Assembly (NCBI GenBank): GCA_002163135.1
Contig: MAAN01000035.1
Location: 1 to 64,000, forward strand
From: Alphaproteobacteria bacterium 46_93_T64
GTDB taxonomy: Bacteria > Pseudomonadota > Alphaproteobacteria > Sneathiellales > Sneathiellaceae
Direction of reading: 5' to 3'
Length of the DNA: 64,000 nucleotides
Shown in pieces: positions 1 to 8,188 of the stretch (within the stretch, counting starts at the first letter, position 1; each line of letters starts with the position of its first letter). Below the pieces are notes generated by a model. The model was not told where the DNA came from. It ran no database searches and saw only the letters and a list, made by a program, of their open reading frames with translations. Both the position numbers and the translations under genes were made by a program.

Positions 1-867
1 GGATTACTCATTGTATTTATGTGGTCTGGTTGGATTGTCGCTAGCCGTTCTGGTGCCACCTCTCCCCTTACTATTTATGACGTTGCCGCCCTGCGTTTTG
101 GTATATCCGGGATCATCGCTCTCCCAATTGTGCTTTATTACAAACCTTGGCGAAGTATGAGTCTATTCAGAATTTTTGCGGTCTCTCAATTGACCGGGAT
201 TGCCTATATTCTAGTCGTGATACAAGCTTTCAAATTTGCACCCGCAGCCCACGGCGGTGTTTTCATGAACGGCATATTGCCTGCGATCACCATCGTACTT
301 GGATGGTTGTGGTTTCGAGAGCGTCCTCACTGGATACAGCAAATCGGCGCTGCGCTGATCATATTCGGAGCCTCCATTACTTTGCTCGGGGGAAGCGGCT
401 TCGAAATGGCTGGATCTTGGAGAGGGGATTTACTTTTTGTCCTCTCTGGCCTGTTTTTTGCGGTCTATATGGTCGTCACCAAACTTTGGAGTGTAACCTT
501 CCACCAAATTTTACTCTGCGCACCTGTTGTAAATGGTGTGATCTTCACACCGATTTGGTTCTTTTTTCTTCCCTCCGGCATGGCCGAAGCCACTATGCCT
601 GACATCCTATTACAAGGTTTGTATCAAGGCATTATTGCGTCATTGGTGGGGTTATCTATCGTTGCCTTCGCTGTCCGGCAAATCGGCGCCCCAATTACAG
701 CTGCCTTTATGTCTGGCGTTCCAGCGCTCGCCGGTATTCTCGGATTTCTGATATTAGGAGAAGAGTTTGGGCTAACAGGTTGGCTCAGCATTCTGATCCT
801 GACACCCGGCATTATCATTACCGCGGTCTGGAGCAGGCCTCAAAAGACACCAACGACTGAAACATAA
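1..867 (+). CDS. DMT (EamA) family transporter, 5' end cut by window
   Basis: Inner-membrane drug/metabolite-type permease; substrate unknown. The reading frame is open from base 1 (reading GLLIVF before the first Met at 19), and EamA proteins usually begin about ten residues before the WSGWIVASR motif, so the true start lies upstream of the window. About ten hydrophobic segments arranged as two EamA repeats are visible. Repeat one carries the FRERP loop typical of the family, and repeat two ends in LILGEEFGLTGWLSILIL. The gene ends directly in a strong terminator. It is convergent with the 3-hydroxyacyl-CoA dehydrogenase, so it belongs to a transcription unit outside the window. Confidence 0.85.
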   Translation, partial: GLLIVFMWSGWIVASRSGATSPLTIYDVAALRFGISGIIALPIVLYYKPWRSMSLFRIFAVSQLTGIAYILVVIQAFKFAPAAHGGVFMNGILPAITIVLGWLWFRERPHWIQQIGAALIIFGASITLLGGSGFEMAGSWRGDLLFVLSGLFFAVYMVVTKLWSVTFHQILLCAPVVNGVIFTPIWFFFLPSGMAEATMPDILLQGLYQGIIASLVGLSIVAFAVRQIGAPITAAFMSGVPALAGILGFLILGEEFGLTGWLSILILTPGIIITAVWSRPQKTPTTET

Positions 868-903
868 AAAAAGCCCCGGCAGAAACCGGGGCTTTTTTTT
901 ATT
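867..903. terminator. Bidirectional Rho-independent terminator
   Basis: GCCCCGG and CCGGGGC arms enclose a 6-nt loop, flanked by an A-run on the left and a T-run on the right. The hairpin can therefore end transcripts from both the DMT transporter and the convergent dehydrogenase gene. Confidence 0.92.
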
Positions 904-919
904 TTCCGTTCACATCCCA

Positions 920-1792
920 CTACCGTGTTGGTGTCGGTATTTCCGTTGTATAATCGTAGAACCCACGATTGGTTTTACGTCCAAGCCAGCCAGCTTCAAC
1001 ATATTTTACCAAGAGTGGGCACGGACGATATTTGGTATCAGCCAAGCCTTCATACAGAACCTGCATGATAGACAGACATACATCCAGACCAATAAAGTCA
1101 GCGAGCTGCAAAGGACCCATAGGGTGGTTTGCACCAAGGCGCATACCGGAATCAATCGCTTGCACTGTTCCAACACCTTCATAGAGGGTGTAGATAGCTT
1201 CATTAATCATTGGAAGCAGAATACGGTTCACGATAAAGGCCGGAAAATCTTCAGCCGGTGTTGGGGTTTTCCCAAGAACCAGTGTCAATTCCTTAACAGC
1301 CTGAAACGTTTCCTCATTCGTTGCGATACCGCGGATCAGTTCCACCAGCTTCATCATAGGAACCGGGTTCATGAAATGCATTCCCATGAACTGGCCCGGA
1401 CGATCTGTTACCGCAGCAAGGCGGGTCACAGAAATAGAGGATGTGTTGGTTGCGATAATTGCTTCGGGTTTGAGCTGCGGTCCAAGAGGTGCGAGGATCG
1501 CTTTTTTGATTTCCTCGTTCTCGGTAGCAGCTTCGATAACAAGATCAACGTCAGCAAGGTAATCATCACCCATAACAGGCGAAATACGTGCCATAGCACC
1601 AGGTACTTCAGATGCTTCCATTTTGCCCCGGCCAACTTGACGATGCAGATTATCTTCAATAACAGTTACAGCACGATCCAGTTGTTCCTGGCTCACATCC
1701 CGTAAAAATACTTCATAACCTGCAACTGCCATAACATGAGCAATACCATTGCCCATCTGACCTGCACCAATAATACCAATTTTCTTAATCAT
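920..1792 (-). CDS. hbd: 3-hydroxybutyryl-CoA dehydrogenase
   Basis: Cytoplasmic NAD(P)-dependent oxidation/reduction between acetoacetyl-CoA and 3-hydroxybutyryl-CoA. The 290-residue length matches the single-domain bacterial family. The N-terminal Rossmann motif GIIGAGQMGNGIA is at residues 6-18. The MHFMNPVPMM block holds the catalytic His, and the C-terminal all-alpha domain has FIVNRILLPMINEA. It lies just downstream of etfAB on the same strand, fitting short-chain acyl-CoA metabolism and supply of crotonyl-CoA precursors to the ethylmalonyl-CoA pathway encoded at 8-13 kb. A 67-bp gap separates it from etfA, so it may be co-transcribed. The call is solid at family level; preference for C4 substrates is inferred. 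Confidence 0.92.
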   Translation of the reverse strand: MIKKIGIIGAGQMGNGIAHVMAVAGYEVFLRDVSQEQLDRAVTVIEDNLHRQVGRGKMEASEVPGAMARISPVMGDDYLADVDLVIEAATENEEIKKAILAPLGPQLKPEAIIATNTSSISVTRLAAVTDRPGQFMGMHFMNPVPMMKLVELIRGIATNEETFQAVKELTLVLGKTPTPAEDFPAFIVNRILLPMINEAIYTLYEGVGTVQAIDSGMRLGANHPMGPLQLADFIGLDVCLSIMQVLYEGLADTKYRPCPLLVKYVEAGWLGRKTNRGFYDYTTEIPTPTR

Positions 1793-1859
1793 AACTCATC
1801 GCCTGTTCGTCCGATTTTACAGAAGATCATAGCGCTACAATTATCACAAACACAAATCA

Positions 1860-2789
1860 TTAAAGCGCTGCTTCCAATTCTGGCAATGCCTTAAACAAAT
1901 CTGCGACGAGACCATAATCCGCGACTTGGAAAATCGGTGCATCTTCATCTTTGTTGATAGCGACAATAACTTTACTATCTTTCATACCGGCAAGATGCTG
2001 GATCGCGCCTGAAATACCAACTGCAATATAAAGATCAGGGGCAACAACTTTACCTGTTTGACCAACTTGGTAATCATTTGGCACAAATCCGGCGTCAACT
2101 GCGGCACGACTAGCACCGACAGCAGCACCAAGTTTGTCTGCAACAGCTTCAATCAGTGGGAAGTTATCGCCAGACTGCATACCACGGCCGCCAGAGATAA
2201 CGATTTTCGCAGCCGTAAGTTCTGGACGCTCAGATTTTGAAAGCGCCGCACTAACGAAAGTGGAGAGGCCCGCGTCCGCGGCAGCAGAAGCATTTTCAAC
2301 AGCAGCAGAACCGCCTTCAGCAGCAGCGGCTGCAAAACCAGTTGTCCGAACTGTGATAACTTTCTTTGCATCAGATGACTGCACGGTTGCCATAGCATTA
2401 CCGGCGTAAATCGGACGAATAAAAGTATCTGCAGAAACGATTGATGTAATTTCTGAAATCTGCGCAACGTCAAGAAGAGCAGCCACACGTGGCAAAACGT
2501 TTTTACCTGTGGAAGTCGCTGGCGCCAAAATTGTGTCATAACCATCGGCAAGACTGACAATCAGATCAGCTGTGTTTTCAGCCAATGACTGGGCATAAAG
2601 CGCATCATCAACCAAAATTACTTTAGCAACACCTGCAACCTTTGCAGCTTCGTCTGCAACAGCAGCGCAGCCAGAACCAGCAACAAGGACGTGAACGTCA
2701 CTGCTAATTTCGGCAGCAGCCGTAACCACGTTCAAAGTAGCAGAACCTAGAACGGCATTATCATGATCAGCATAAACAAGAACAGTCAT
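1860..2789 (-). CDS. etfA: Electron transfer flavoprotein subunit alpha
   Basis: FAD-binding subunit of the soluble ETF heterodimer, which takes electrons from acyl-CoA dehydrogenases and passes them to ETF-ubiquinone oxidoreductase. The 309 residues are standard. The C-terminal FAD domain shows the family signature [12 protein letters not shown] followed by [32 protein letters not shown] and [17 protein letters not shown]. Its start codon shares one base with the etfB stop (TAATG), indicating translational coupling. Methylsuccinyl-CoA dehydrogenase and flavoprotein dehydrogenases in the window are plausible electron donors. Confidence 0.96.
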   Translation of the reverse strand: MTVLVYADHDNAVLGSATLNVVTAAAEISSDVHVLVAGSGCAAVADEAAKVAGVAKVILVDDALYAQSLAENTADLIVSLADGYDTILAPATSTGKNVLPRVAALLDVAQISEITSIVSADTFIRPIYAGNAMATVQSSDAKKVITVRTTGFAAAAAEGGSAAVENASAAADAGLSTFVSAALSKSERPELTAAKIVISGGRGMQSGDNFPLIEAVADKLGAAVGASRAAVDAGFVPNDYQVGQTGKVVAPDLYIAVGISGAIQHLAGMKDSKVIVAINKDEDAPIFQVADYGLVADLFKALPELEAAL

Positions 2790-3538
2790 TAGATAACTCC
2801 CGCTTCATCTCTAAGTTTCGCAACAAGCTCTTCAACGCTTGCAACCATAACACCAGCTTGACGCTTGGCAGGTTCTTCAACTTTCAAAGTTGTGAGGCGT
2901 TTGGCAACATCCACATCCAGATCACCGATTTCTTTTTGATCGATCGGCTTTTTCTTGGCTTTCATGATGTTTGGAAGAGACGCGTAACGCGGCTCGTTCA
3001 AACGCAGGTCAGTTGTCACAACAACTGGCATTTTCAGATCAATGGTCTGTAGGCCGCCATCGATTTCACGTGTAATTTTTGCAGTACCTTCACCCAAATC
3101 AACTTCAGATGCGAATGTACCCTGTGACCAACCCAAGAGCGCGGACAGCATTTGTCCTGTCTGGTTGCTGTCGTCATCGATGGCTTGTTTACCAACAATA
3201 ATCAAATCTGGATTTTCTTCCAGTGCGACAGCTTTAAGAACCTTGGCGACGCCAAGTGGCTCTAGTTCATCGTCTGTTTTTACCAGAACACCGCGGTCGG
3301 CGCCCATGGCAAGTGCAGTACGGATTGTTTCCTGAGCCGCTTGCGGGCCAACAGAAACAACGACAACTTCAGTTGCCTTGCCTGCTTCTTTAAGACGGAG
3401 GGCTTCTTCAACGGCAATTTCGTCAAAGGGATTCATAGACATTTTTACGTTTGCGAGCTCAACACCAGTATTATCCGATTTAACACGGATTTTTACATTG
3501 TAGTCGACAACACGCTTAACAGCGACGAGAACTTTCAT
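2789..3538 (-). CDS. etfB: Electron transfer flavoprotein subunit beta
   Basis: AMP-binding subunit of ETF. The protein begins [20 protein letters not shown], the usual N-terminus. A longer frame reaching 3586 adds 16 residues unlike the family, whereas the Met at 3538 has a GGAG Shine-Dalgarno 8-10 nt upstream, so 3538 is chosen (249 aa). The recognition-loop region [20 protein letters not shown] is diagnostic. It is the first gene of an etfB-etfA pair, probably continuing into the 3-hydroxyacyl-CoA dehydrogenase. Confidence 0.95.
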   Translation of the reverse strand: MKVLVAVKRVVDYNVKIRVKSDNTGVELANVKMSMNPFDEIAVEEALRLKEAGKATEVVVVSVGPQAAQETIRTALAMGADRGVLVKTDDELEPLGVAKVLKAVALEENPDLIIVGKQAIDDDSNQTGQMLSALLGWSQGTFASEVDLGEGTAKITREIDGGLQTIDLKMPVVVTTDLRLNEPRYASLPNIMKAKKKPIDQKEIGDLDVDVAKRLTTLKVEEPAKRQAGVMVASVEELVAKLRDEAGVI

Positions 3539-3740
3539 GGATCGGTTTTCTCCAAGCCAGATGGCCCTTCGGTCCTGCAAGATCACTCACCAGATCTGCA
3601 TCCGTTAAGGGGGGGCAATTAATTTCTTCTTCGGCAGCGCACAATAATTAGCAAATGACAATCTGTCAAACACCATGCAAAACCTATTTATTGGTTCACC
3701 CCATAGGCTCTTTTAAACGACAAAATCCGTTGGTAAAAGA

Positions 3741-4304
3741 CTATCTATTTGCGCCGGGCACCCAAAGTACGTCTTTATCGCCTTTTTCATTCAGATATCG
3801 AGCCAGAACAAACAAAAAATCCGACAACCGGTTTATATAACTGATTGAAGTATAATTGATATTTTCATGCTCCGATAATGAAACCATTCTTCTCTCAGCT
3901 CTGCGGCAAACTGTCCTTGCATGATGCAAATGTGCTGAAATTTCGGCTCCGCCCGGCAAAATAAAAGAATTAAGCGGTGCAAGCTCTGAATTTAGCGAAT
4001 CAATCTCTTGTTCTAAACGTACAACCTGCTCTGTTGCTATGCGAAGCGGAGGATATTTTGGATCCTTTTCTTCCGGCGTACACAGGTCCGCACCCAAATC
4101 AAAAAGATCGTTTTGAATGCGCCCAAGCATGGCGTCGGCATCCCCATTGGAGTGAAGACGCGCAATGCCGATGATGGCGTTTAGCTCGTCTACATCACCG
4201 TAAGACGCCACCCGAACATCGTCTTTAGAGACACGCGCACCGTTACCAAGAGAGGTCTGCCCTTTATCGCCGCCGCGAGTGTATATTTTGGTGAGTTTTA
4301 CCAT
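3741..4304 (-). CDS. pduO: Cob(I)alamin adenosyltransferase, PduO type
   Basis: Transfers the adenosyl group of ATP to cob(I)alamin to give adenosylcobalamin. The 187-residue protein starts with the PduO-type ATP loop (YTRGGDKGQTSLGNGARV) and the VASYGDVDELNA motif. It also has the helix-bundle motifs LILPGG-like (SFILPGG) and RTVCRRAERR, which bind ATP. Two adenosylcobalamin enzymes are encoded nearby, ethylmalonyl-CoA mutase at 11.5 kb and class II ribonucleotide reductase at 42.8 kb, giving an obvious need for the product. It lies 5 bp downstream of the small twin-TM gene on the same strand. Confidence 0.94.
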   Translation of the reverse strand: MVKLTKIYTRGGDKGQTSLGNGARVSKDDVRVASYGDVDELNAIIGIARLHSNGDADAMLGRIQNDLFDLGADLCTPEEKDPKYPPLRIATEQVVRLEQEIDSLNSELAPLNSFILPGGAEISAHLHHARTVCRRAERRMVSLSEHENINYTSISYINRLSDFLFVLARYLNEKGDKDVLWVPGANR

Positions 4305-4309
4305 ATTGT

Positions 4310-4504
4310 CTAACTCGTACCCAAACCAAGACCAAGAGCTGCTAAAAGCAGAAGAACCGTAATTGCTTGCATAACAAGACGCAAACGCATCAGTTTGTTG
4401 CTGTATTTTCTGTTAAATTCCCCGCCGCGCGCCATAGTTATTAGACCCACGAGGACGACAAGAAAAGTTGCAGCCACAGCTGCAATAATGAGATAGTTAA
4501 TCAT
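4310..4504 (-). CDS. Small twin-transmembrane protein (HIG1-like)
   Basis: A 64-residue protein with two hydrophobic helices (about residues 2-23 and 42-62) separated by a basic loop, ARGGEFNRKYSNKLMRLR. This layout is that of the HIG1/twin-transmembrane family found beside cobalamin adenosyltransferases and ETF genes in alphaproteobacteria. A longer frame to 4660 overlaps the divergent oxidoreductase and adds non-family residues, so the Met at 4504 is preferred. HIG1 proteins associate with respiratory complexes in other systems; the role here is unknown. Confidence 0.8.
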   Translation of the reverse strand: MINYLIIAAVAATFLVVLVGLITMARGGEFNRKYSNKLMRLRLVMQAITVLLLLAALGLGLGTS

Positions 4505-4577
4505 ATTGATCGAATAACATATTATCTGTCCCGCTCCAAGGCAGCATAACCACATAAATGAATGTAGATTTTTTAAA

Positions 4578-5744
4578 ATGAAGAGTGACGTTGTAATTAT
4601 CGGCGGCGGCGTAGTCGGCTCTGCCATCGCATTTTTTCTCTCAACTGACAAAAGCGTCAATATTACTGTTGTGGAAAAAGACAGCAGTTATCAGTTTGGA
4701 TCTACAGCAAGATCTGCAGGCGGCATTCGTCAACAATTCTCAACTCCTGAGAATATCCGGATTTCTCAATACGCAGTCGAATTTCTTCGAAACATTTCAG
4801 ACCACCTATCAATAGATGGTGACCCTGTTGATGTGAGTTTTATCGAAGGCGGTTATCTGTTTCTGGCGGGCGACACTCAAATCCCTATTCTCTACAACAA
4901 CAATGCTGTTCAGAAACGTGAAGGCGTACCGGTTGCTTTGCTCGATCCTGATGACCTGAAGCGTAGTTACCCGTGGATGAATGTTGAAGATCTGGCGGGT
5001 GGTTCCATTGGATTGGAGGGGGAAGGCTGGCTTGATGCATATGGACTTAATCAAGCCTTTCGTAAAAAAGCCATTTCAAATGGTGTTCGTTATATTAAGG
5101 ACGAAGTCGTCTCTCTTGGGAGTGCCAAGAATAAAGTTATTTGGGCACACCTTAAGGAAAACGGCAAAATTGAAGGAGACACTTTTGTCAACGCGGCGGG
5201 GCCCCGAGCTGCTGATATCGCCAACATGGCCGGCATCAATCTTGCCGTGCATCCCAAAAAACGCTTTGTTTATTCTTTTAGCTGCCGGCAAGAAATATCT
5301 GCCTGCCCGCTGACAATCGATCCAAGCGGGGTCTATTTCAGACCAGAAGGTCATCAGTTTATCACCGGTGGCTCTCCGCTTGCAGACAATGATCCCGACT
5401 GTCTTGATTTTGATGTTGATTACAGTTGGTTTGAGGAACATATCTGGCCAATCCTTGCTAACCGTGTTCCAGCATTTGAAGCCATCAAAATGGAAAATGC
5501 TTGGGCCGGCCACTATGCCTGTACGCACCTTGATCAAAATGCCGTTTTAGGGGCCCATCCAGAAATTTCTAATTTCTATTTTGCCAACGGATTTTCAGGT
5601 CACGGCCTACAACAATCTCCCGCCGTGGGCCGGGCCATCGCCGAATTAATCATAAGCGGTAGCTATCAAAGCCTTGATTTATCCTGCTTCAATTTTGAAC
5701 GGCTTTTGACGGGCGCTGCAATACGTGAGATCAATATAGTCTAA
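4578..5744 (+). CDS. FAD-dependent oxidoreductase, D-amino-acid oxidase (DAO) fold
   Basis: A soluble flavoenzyme of 388 residues predicted to oxidise a secondary or primary amine of an amino-acid-like substrate. The N-terminal dinucleotide motif VVIIGGGVVGSAIAFFL is followed by an acidic FAD-ribose contact (VVEKD) and the GSTARSAGGIRQQF stretch typical of glycine/sarcosine oxidase relatives. The C-terminus has the second FAD contact FANGFSGHGLQQSPAVGR. The next gene, 25 bp downstream, encodes a 4-oxalocrotonate-type tautomerase, suggesting that its keto/enamine product may be isomerised. The substrate cannot be deduced from sequence. No clear Shine-Dalgarno precedes the chosen ATG. Confidence 0.85.
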   Translation: MKSDVVIIGGGVVGSAIAFFLSTDKSVNITVVEKDSSYQFGSTARSAGGIRQQFSTPENIRISQYAVEFLRNISDHLSIDGDPVDVSFIEGGYLFLAGDTQIPILYNNNAVQKREGVPVALLDPDDLKRSYPWMNVEDLAGGSIGLEGEGWLDAYGLNQAFRKKAISNGVRYIKDEVVSLGSAKNKVIWAHLKENGKIEGDTFVNAAGPRAADIANMAGINLAVHPKKRFVYSFSCRQEISACPLTIDPSGVYFRPEGHQFITGGSPLADNDPDCLDFDVDYSWFEEHIWPILANRVPAFEAIKMENAWAGHYACTHLDQNAVLGAHPEISNFYFANGFSGHGLQQSPAVGRAIAELIISGSYQSLDLSCFNFERLLTGAAIREINIV

Positions 5745-5768
5745 AGTGATCAAAGGAATTATATAACG

Positions 5769-5963
5769 ATGCCAATTATTCGTATTGAAATGTTTGAAGG
5801 CCGCGACGCCGCGAAAAAACTAGAGCTGGTACAAGCCCTAACCACAGAGGCTGTACGTATTTTGGGCGGTACAAAAGATGGCGTTCATGTTGTGATAACT
5901 GATGTAGCTAAAGATAACTGGGGTGTCGGCGGCGAACTTGCCAGCACAAAATTCCCAGATTAA
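5769..5963 (+). CDS. 4-oxalocrotonate tautomerase family protein
   Basis: A 64-residue protein beginning Met-Pro-Ile-Ile. After Met removal Pro-1 is the catalytic base of this superfamily, which interconverts keto and enol forms. The length, the beta-alpha-beta layout and the VHVVITDVAKDNWGVGG block match 4-OT enzymes that act as hexamers or dimers. It sits between the DAO-fold oxidoreductase and the YihY protein with tight spacing (25 and 3 bp), so all three are probably one transcript. Confidence 0.9.
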   Translation: MPIIRIEMFEGRDAAKKLELVQALTTEAVRILGGTKDGVHVVITDVAKDNWGVGGELASTKFPD

Positions 5964-5966
5964 CAT

Positions 5967-6788
5967 ATGCCTAAAGCATTAATCCATTTACGAGTTCTCT
6001 GCCTTGAAATCATTCGGCACTTCGTAAAACAAAACTGTCTCCGTATGGCGACCGCGCTTAGTTATCAGACTTTGTTGGCGCTTGTCCCATTGGTGGTGCT
6101 TGGATTATCGCTCCTGACCTATGTTGATGCTTTTTATACATTGCAAACTGACATTATCTTTTTTCTATTTGATAATTTTCTGCCAACGACCATTGCTCAT
6201 GCATATGATTTTTTACAGGATATCGTAATTAATGCCGAGCAACTAACTTATCTGGGGCTTGGCGGCCTCGCCCTGACAGCAATACTTTTATTCCTAAGTA
6301 TCGAAAGCAGTTTTGCACAAATTTGGCAAACGGATGCGACGCGCAACCTGTTCAAACGATTGCTAGTCTATATTCTACTTATTCTTCTGGGTCCCATTGG
6401 TCTTTCCACCAGCTTGACACTATTCAGCTGGATTGCGCGACTTACAGAGGGTGCAAGTGGCCTCCACGTAATGGAGTATGCAGGGTATTTTAGCTTCTTA
6501 TTACCCTTCATCCTTTGCTTTTCAACATTCTTTATGCTGTATCGATTGGTGCCCGCAGGGAAAGTACGCTGGCAACATGCCGCCCACGGTGCAGCGGTGG
6601 CTGCATCTCTCTTTGTACTCGGGAAACAGTTTTTCAAATTGTATTTGATATATTTCCCGAGTTATCAAGTGATTTACGGTGCGTTGGCAATCCTACCACT
6701 CTTTCTAATTTGGCTTTACGTAAGCTGGGCTCTTGTCCTGTTGGGCGCGACGATTACTGCAGTTCTCGGTTTTAGAAAAGACGACTGA
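5967..6788 (+). CDS. YihY/BrkB family inner-membrane protein
   Basis: A 273-residue polytopic membrane protein with about six hydrophobic segments. The family signature near the N-terminus (MATALSYQTLLALVPLVVLG, residues 27-46) is present, as are the later motifs YRLVPAGKVRWQHAAHGA and a C-terminal LIWLYVSWALVLLGATITA. The function of the family is poorly defined; older RNase BN naming is incorrect. The start lies 3 bp after the tautomerase stop, implying an operon. Its stop codon directly abuts that of the convergent oxidoreductase with no spacer. Confidence 0.9.
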   Translation: MPKALIHLRVLCLEIIRHFVKQNCLRMATALSYQTLLALVPLVVLGLSLLTYVDAFYTLQTDIIFFLFDNFLPTTIAHAYDFLQDIVINAEQLTYLGLGGLALTAILLFLSIESSFAQIWQTDATRNLFKRLLVYILLILLGPIGLSTSLTLFSWIARLTEGASGLHVMEYAGYFSFLLPFILCFSTFFMLYRLVPAGKVRWQHAAHGAAVAASLFVLGKQFFKLYLIYFPSYQVIYGALAILPLFLIWLYVSWALVLLGATITAVLGFRKDD

Positions 6789-8072
6789 TCACATCCCCAG
6801 TCGGTCCGCCAATCTGTGCCATCCAAGAACCATCGGCATGAACCACGGGGATCCGTTATAAAATGCTTTTCCCTTAAGCGGCATGTCATCAAAGGATGTA
6901 TGCCCCAATTCTTCTTGGCCCAAAATCTTGTGTCCCAGCTTTTTCCCGAAATATGTAGAGCGAGCCACACCGGATCCGCAATATCCCATAGCAAAATGGA
7001 GGCCGCCAATTTTACCAATATGCGGTGAATGATCGAATGTATAAGCAACAAGTCCGGACCACACGTGACTTATTTCAGTGTTTCCAAGCTCCGGATATAT
7101 CTCACTCATGGACCTGTGAAGCAGTGCCGCATTCTTCTCAGGCGTGTCTTTCAGGCCTGTTGCACGACCCCCAAACAGAATACGGCTCCCGTCTGGAGAT
7201 GGACGGTAATACGCGACAAGTCGTCGACTATCCCCGTACATACGCCCTTTCGGCATAAGACGTTTCATCACTTCTGGCGCTAAGGGCTCCGTTGCAATTA
7301 GGGCGCTTCGCAGCGGTAGAATCCGGCGTTTGAACTCGCCAAATGCCGACCCTGTATATCCATTCGTACAAATGGCGACCTGATCTGCAATCGTTTGACC
7401 TTTGGACGTTGATATTGCGAAACCAGCCGCTGATTTTTCCACTTTTTCAACAGGCGTGTGGTCAAAGAGCAAAACACCGGCTTCGCGAACTTTGTCCACG
7501 AGGCCCGAATGATATTTACCCGGATGAAGCCCACCATCCTGATGAAAAACGAGTCCTCCATAAAACTTGTCTGATCCGGTTTCATTCTCCAGATCATCTG
7601 CTGACACCATTTCACCCTTAACGCCGCACGCCGTTTGAAGCTCTTCCAATCCTACCGCCATCGTCTCAAAATGCGCAGGCTTTAAGGCACCCAAAAAACG
7701 CCCTGTTCTTTTAAATTCCGCGTCGATACCTTCTGTCTTCAGGAAATCTTCGAGAAAATCAACAAAACCAACGCTTTCTCTCAAAATTTCGTTGGTTTTC
7801 TCCGCGCCAAATTGCGCCTTCAGTCCAGCAATTCCGAGTTTGTGAAAACTTGGACCCACCATGCCACCATTTCTGGAGCTAGCCCCCTCGCCCAGTTGCC
7901 CCGCTTCAAAAACTGCGACAGACAAGCCAGCACGCGCGAGTACTAGAGCCGCGGACAATCCGGTAAATCCAGCGCCTACAATGGCAATATCCACATTTGC
8001 TGGCGGCGTCATATTCGACGCCTGTTCACGTGGTGCTTCTTCCCACCAATAGGGTGTGGTTTTCATGGACAT
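6789..8072 (-). CDS. FAD-dependent oxidoreductase, gamma-glutamylputrescine oxidase-like
   Basis: A 427-residue flavoenzyme of the DAO superfamily. The N-terminal extension SMKTTPYWWEEAPRE precedes the dinucleotide motif IAIVGAGFTGLSAALVLARAG, a hallmark of PuuB/OrdL-like oxidases. SSRNGGMVGPSFHKLG marks the FAD isoalloxazine region, and the C-terminal HIGKIGGLHFAMGYCGSGVA the second FAD contact. PuuB acts in putrescine degradation; no other puu genes are adjacent, so the substrate is open. A GAGGGAG Shine-Dalgarno lies about 11 nt upstream of the chosen ATG; a second Met two codons later is equally possible. Confidence 0.87.
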   Translation of the reverse strand: MSMKTTPYWWEEAPREQASNMTPPANVDIAIVGAGFTGLSAALVLARAGLSVAVFEAGQLGEGASSRNGGMVGPSFHKLGIAGLKAQFGAEKTNEILRESVGFVDFLEDFLKTEGIDAEFKRTGRFLGALKPAHFETMAVGLEELQTACGVKGEMVSADDLENETGSDKFYGGLVFHQDGGLHPGKYHSGLVDKVREAGVLLFDHTPVEKVEKSAAGFAISTSKGQTIADQVAICTNGYTGSAFGEFKRRILPLRSALIATEPLAPEVMKRLMPKGRMYGDSRRLVAYYRPSPDGSRILFGGRATGLKDTPEKNAALLHRSMSEIYPELGNTEISHVWSGLVAYTFDHSPHIGKIGGLHFAMGYCGSGVARSTYFGKKLGHKILGQEELGHTSFDDMPLKGKAFYNGSPWFMPMVLGWHRLADRLGM

Positions 8073-8131
8073 ACTAAATAATCTCCCTCATTTACGGGGA
8101 ACGATAAGCAGCATCGAATTCCTGAACAAGA

Positions 8132-8166
8132 CAAAAAAAGAGCGCGCTTCAAAAAAGCACGCTCTT
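8132..8166 (-). terminator. Rho-independent terminator after mcd
   Basis: An 11-bp stem with one mismatch (AGAGCGYGCTT-type arms) around a short A/T loop. Read on the minus strand it is followed by a run of seven T, immediately downstream of the methylsuccinyl-CoA dehydrogenase stop. Confidence 0.88.
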
Positions 8167-8188
8167 CTAATTATCAAACAGGGTTTAT

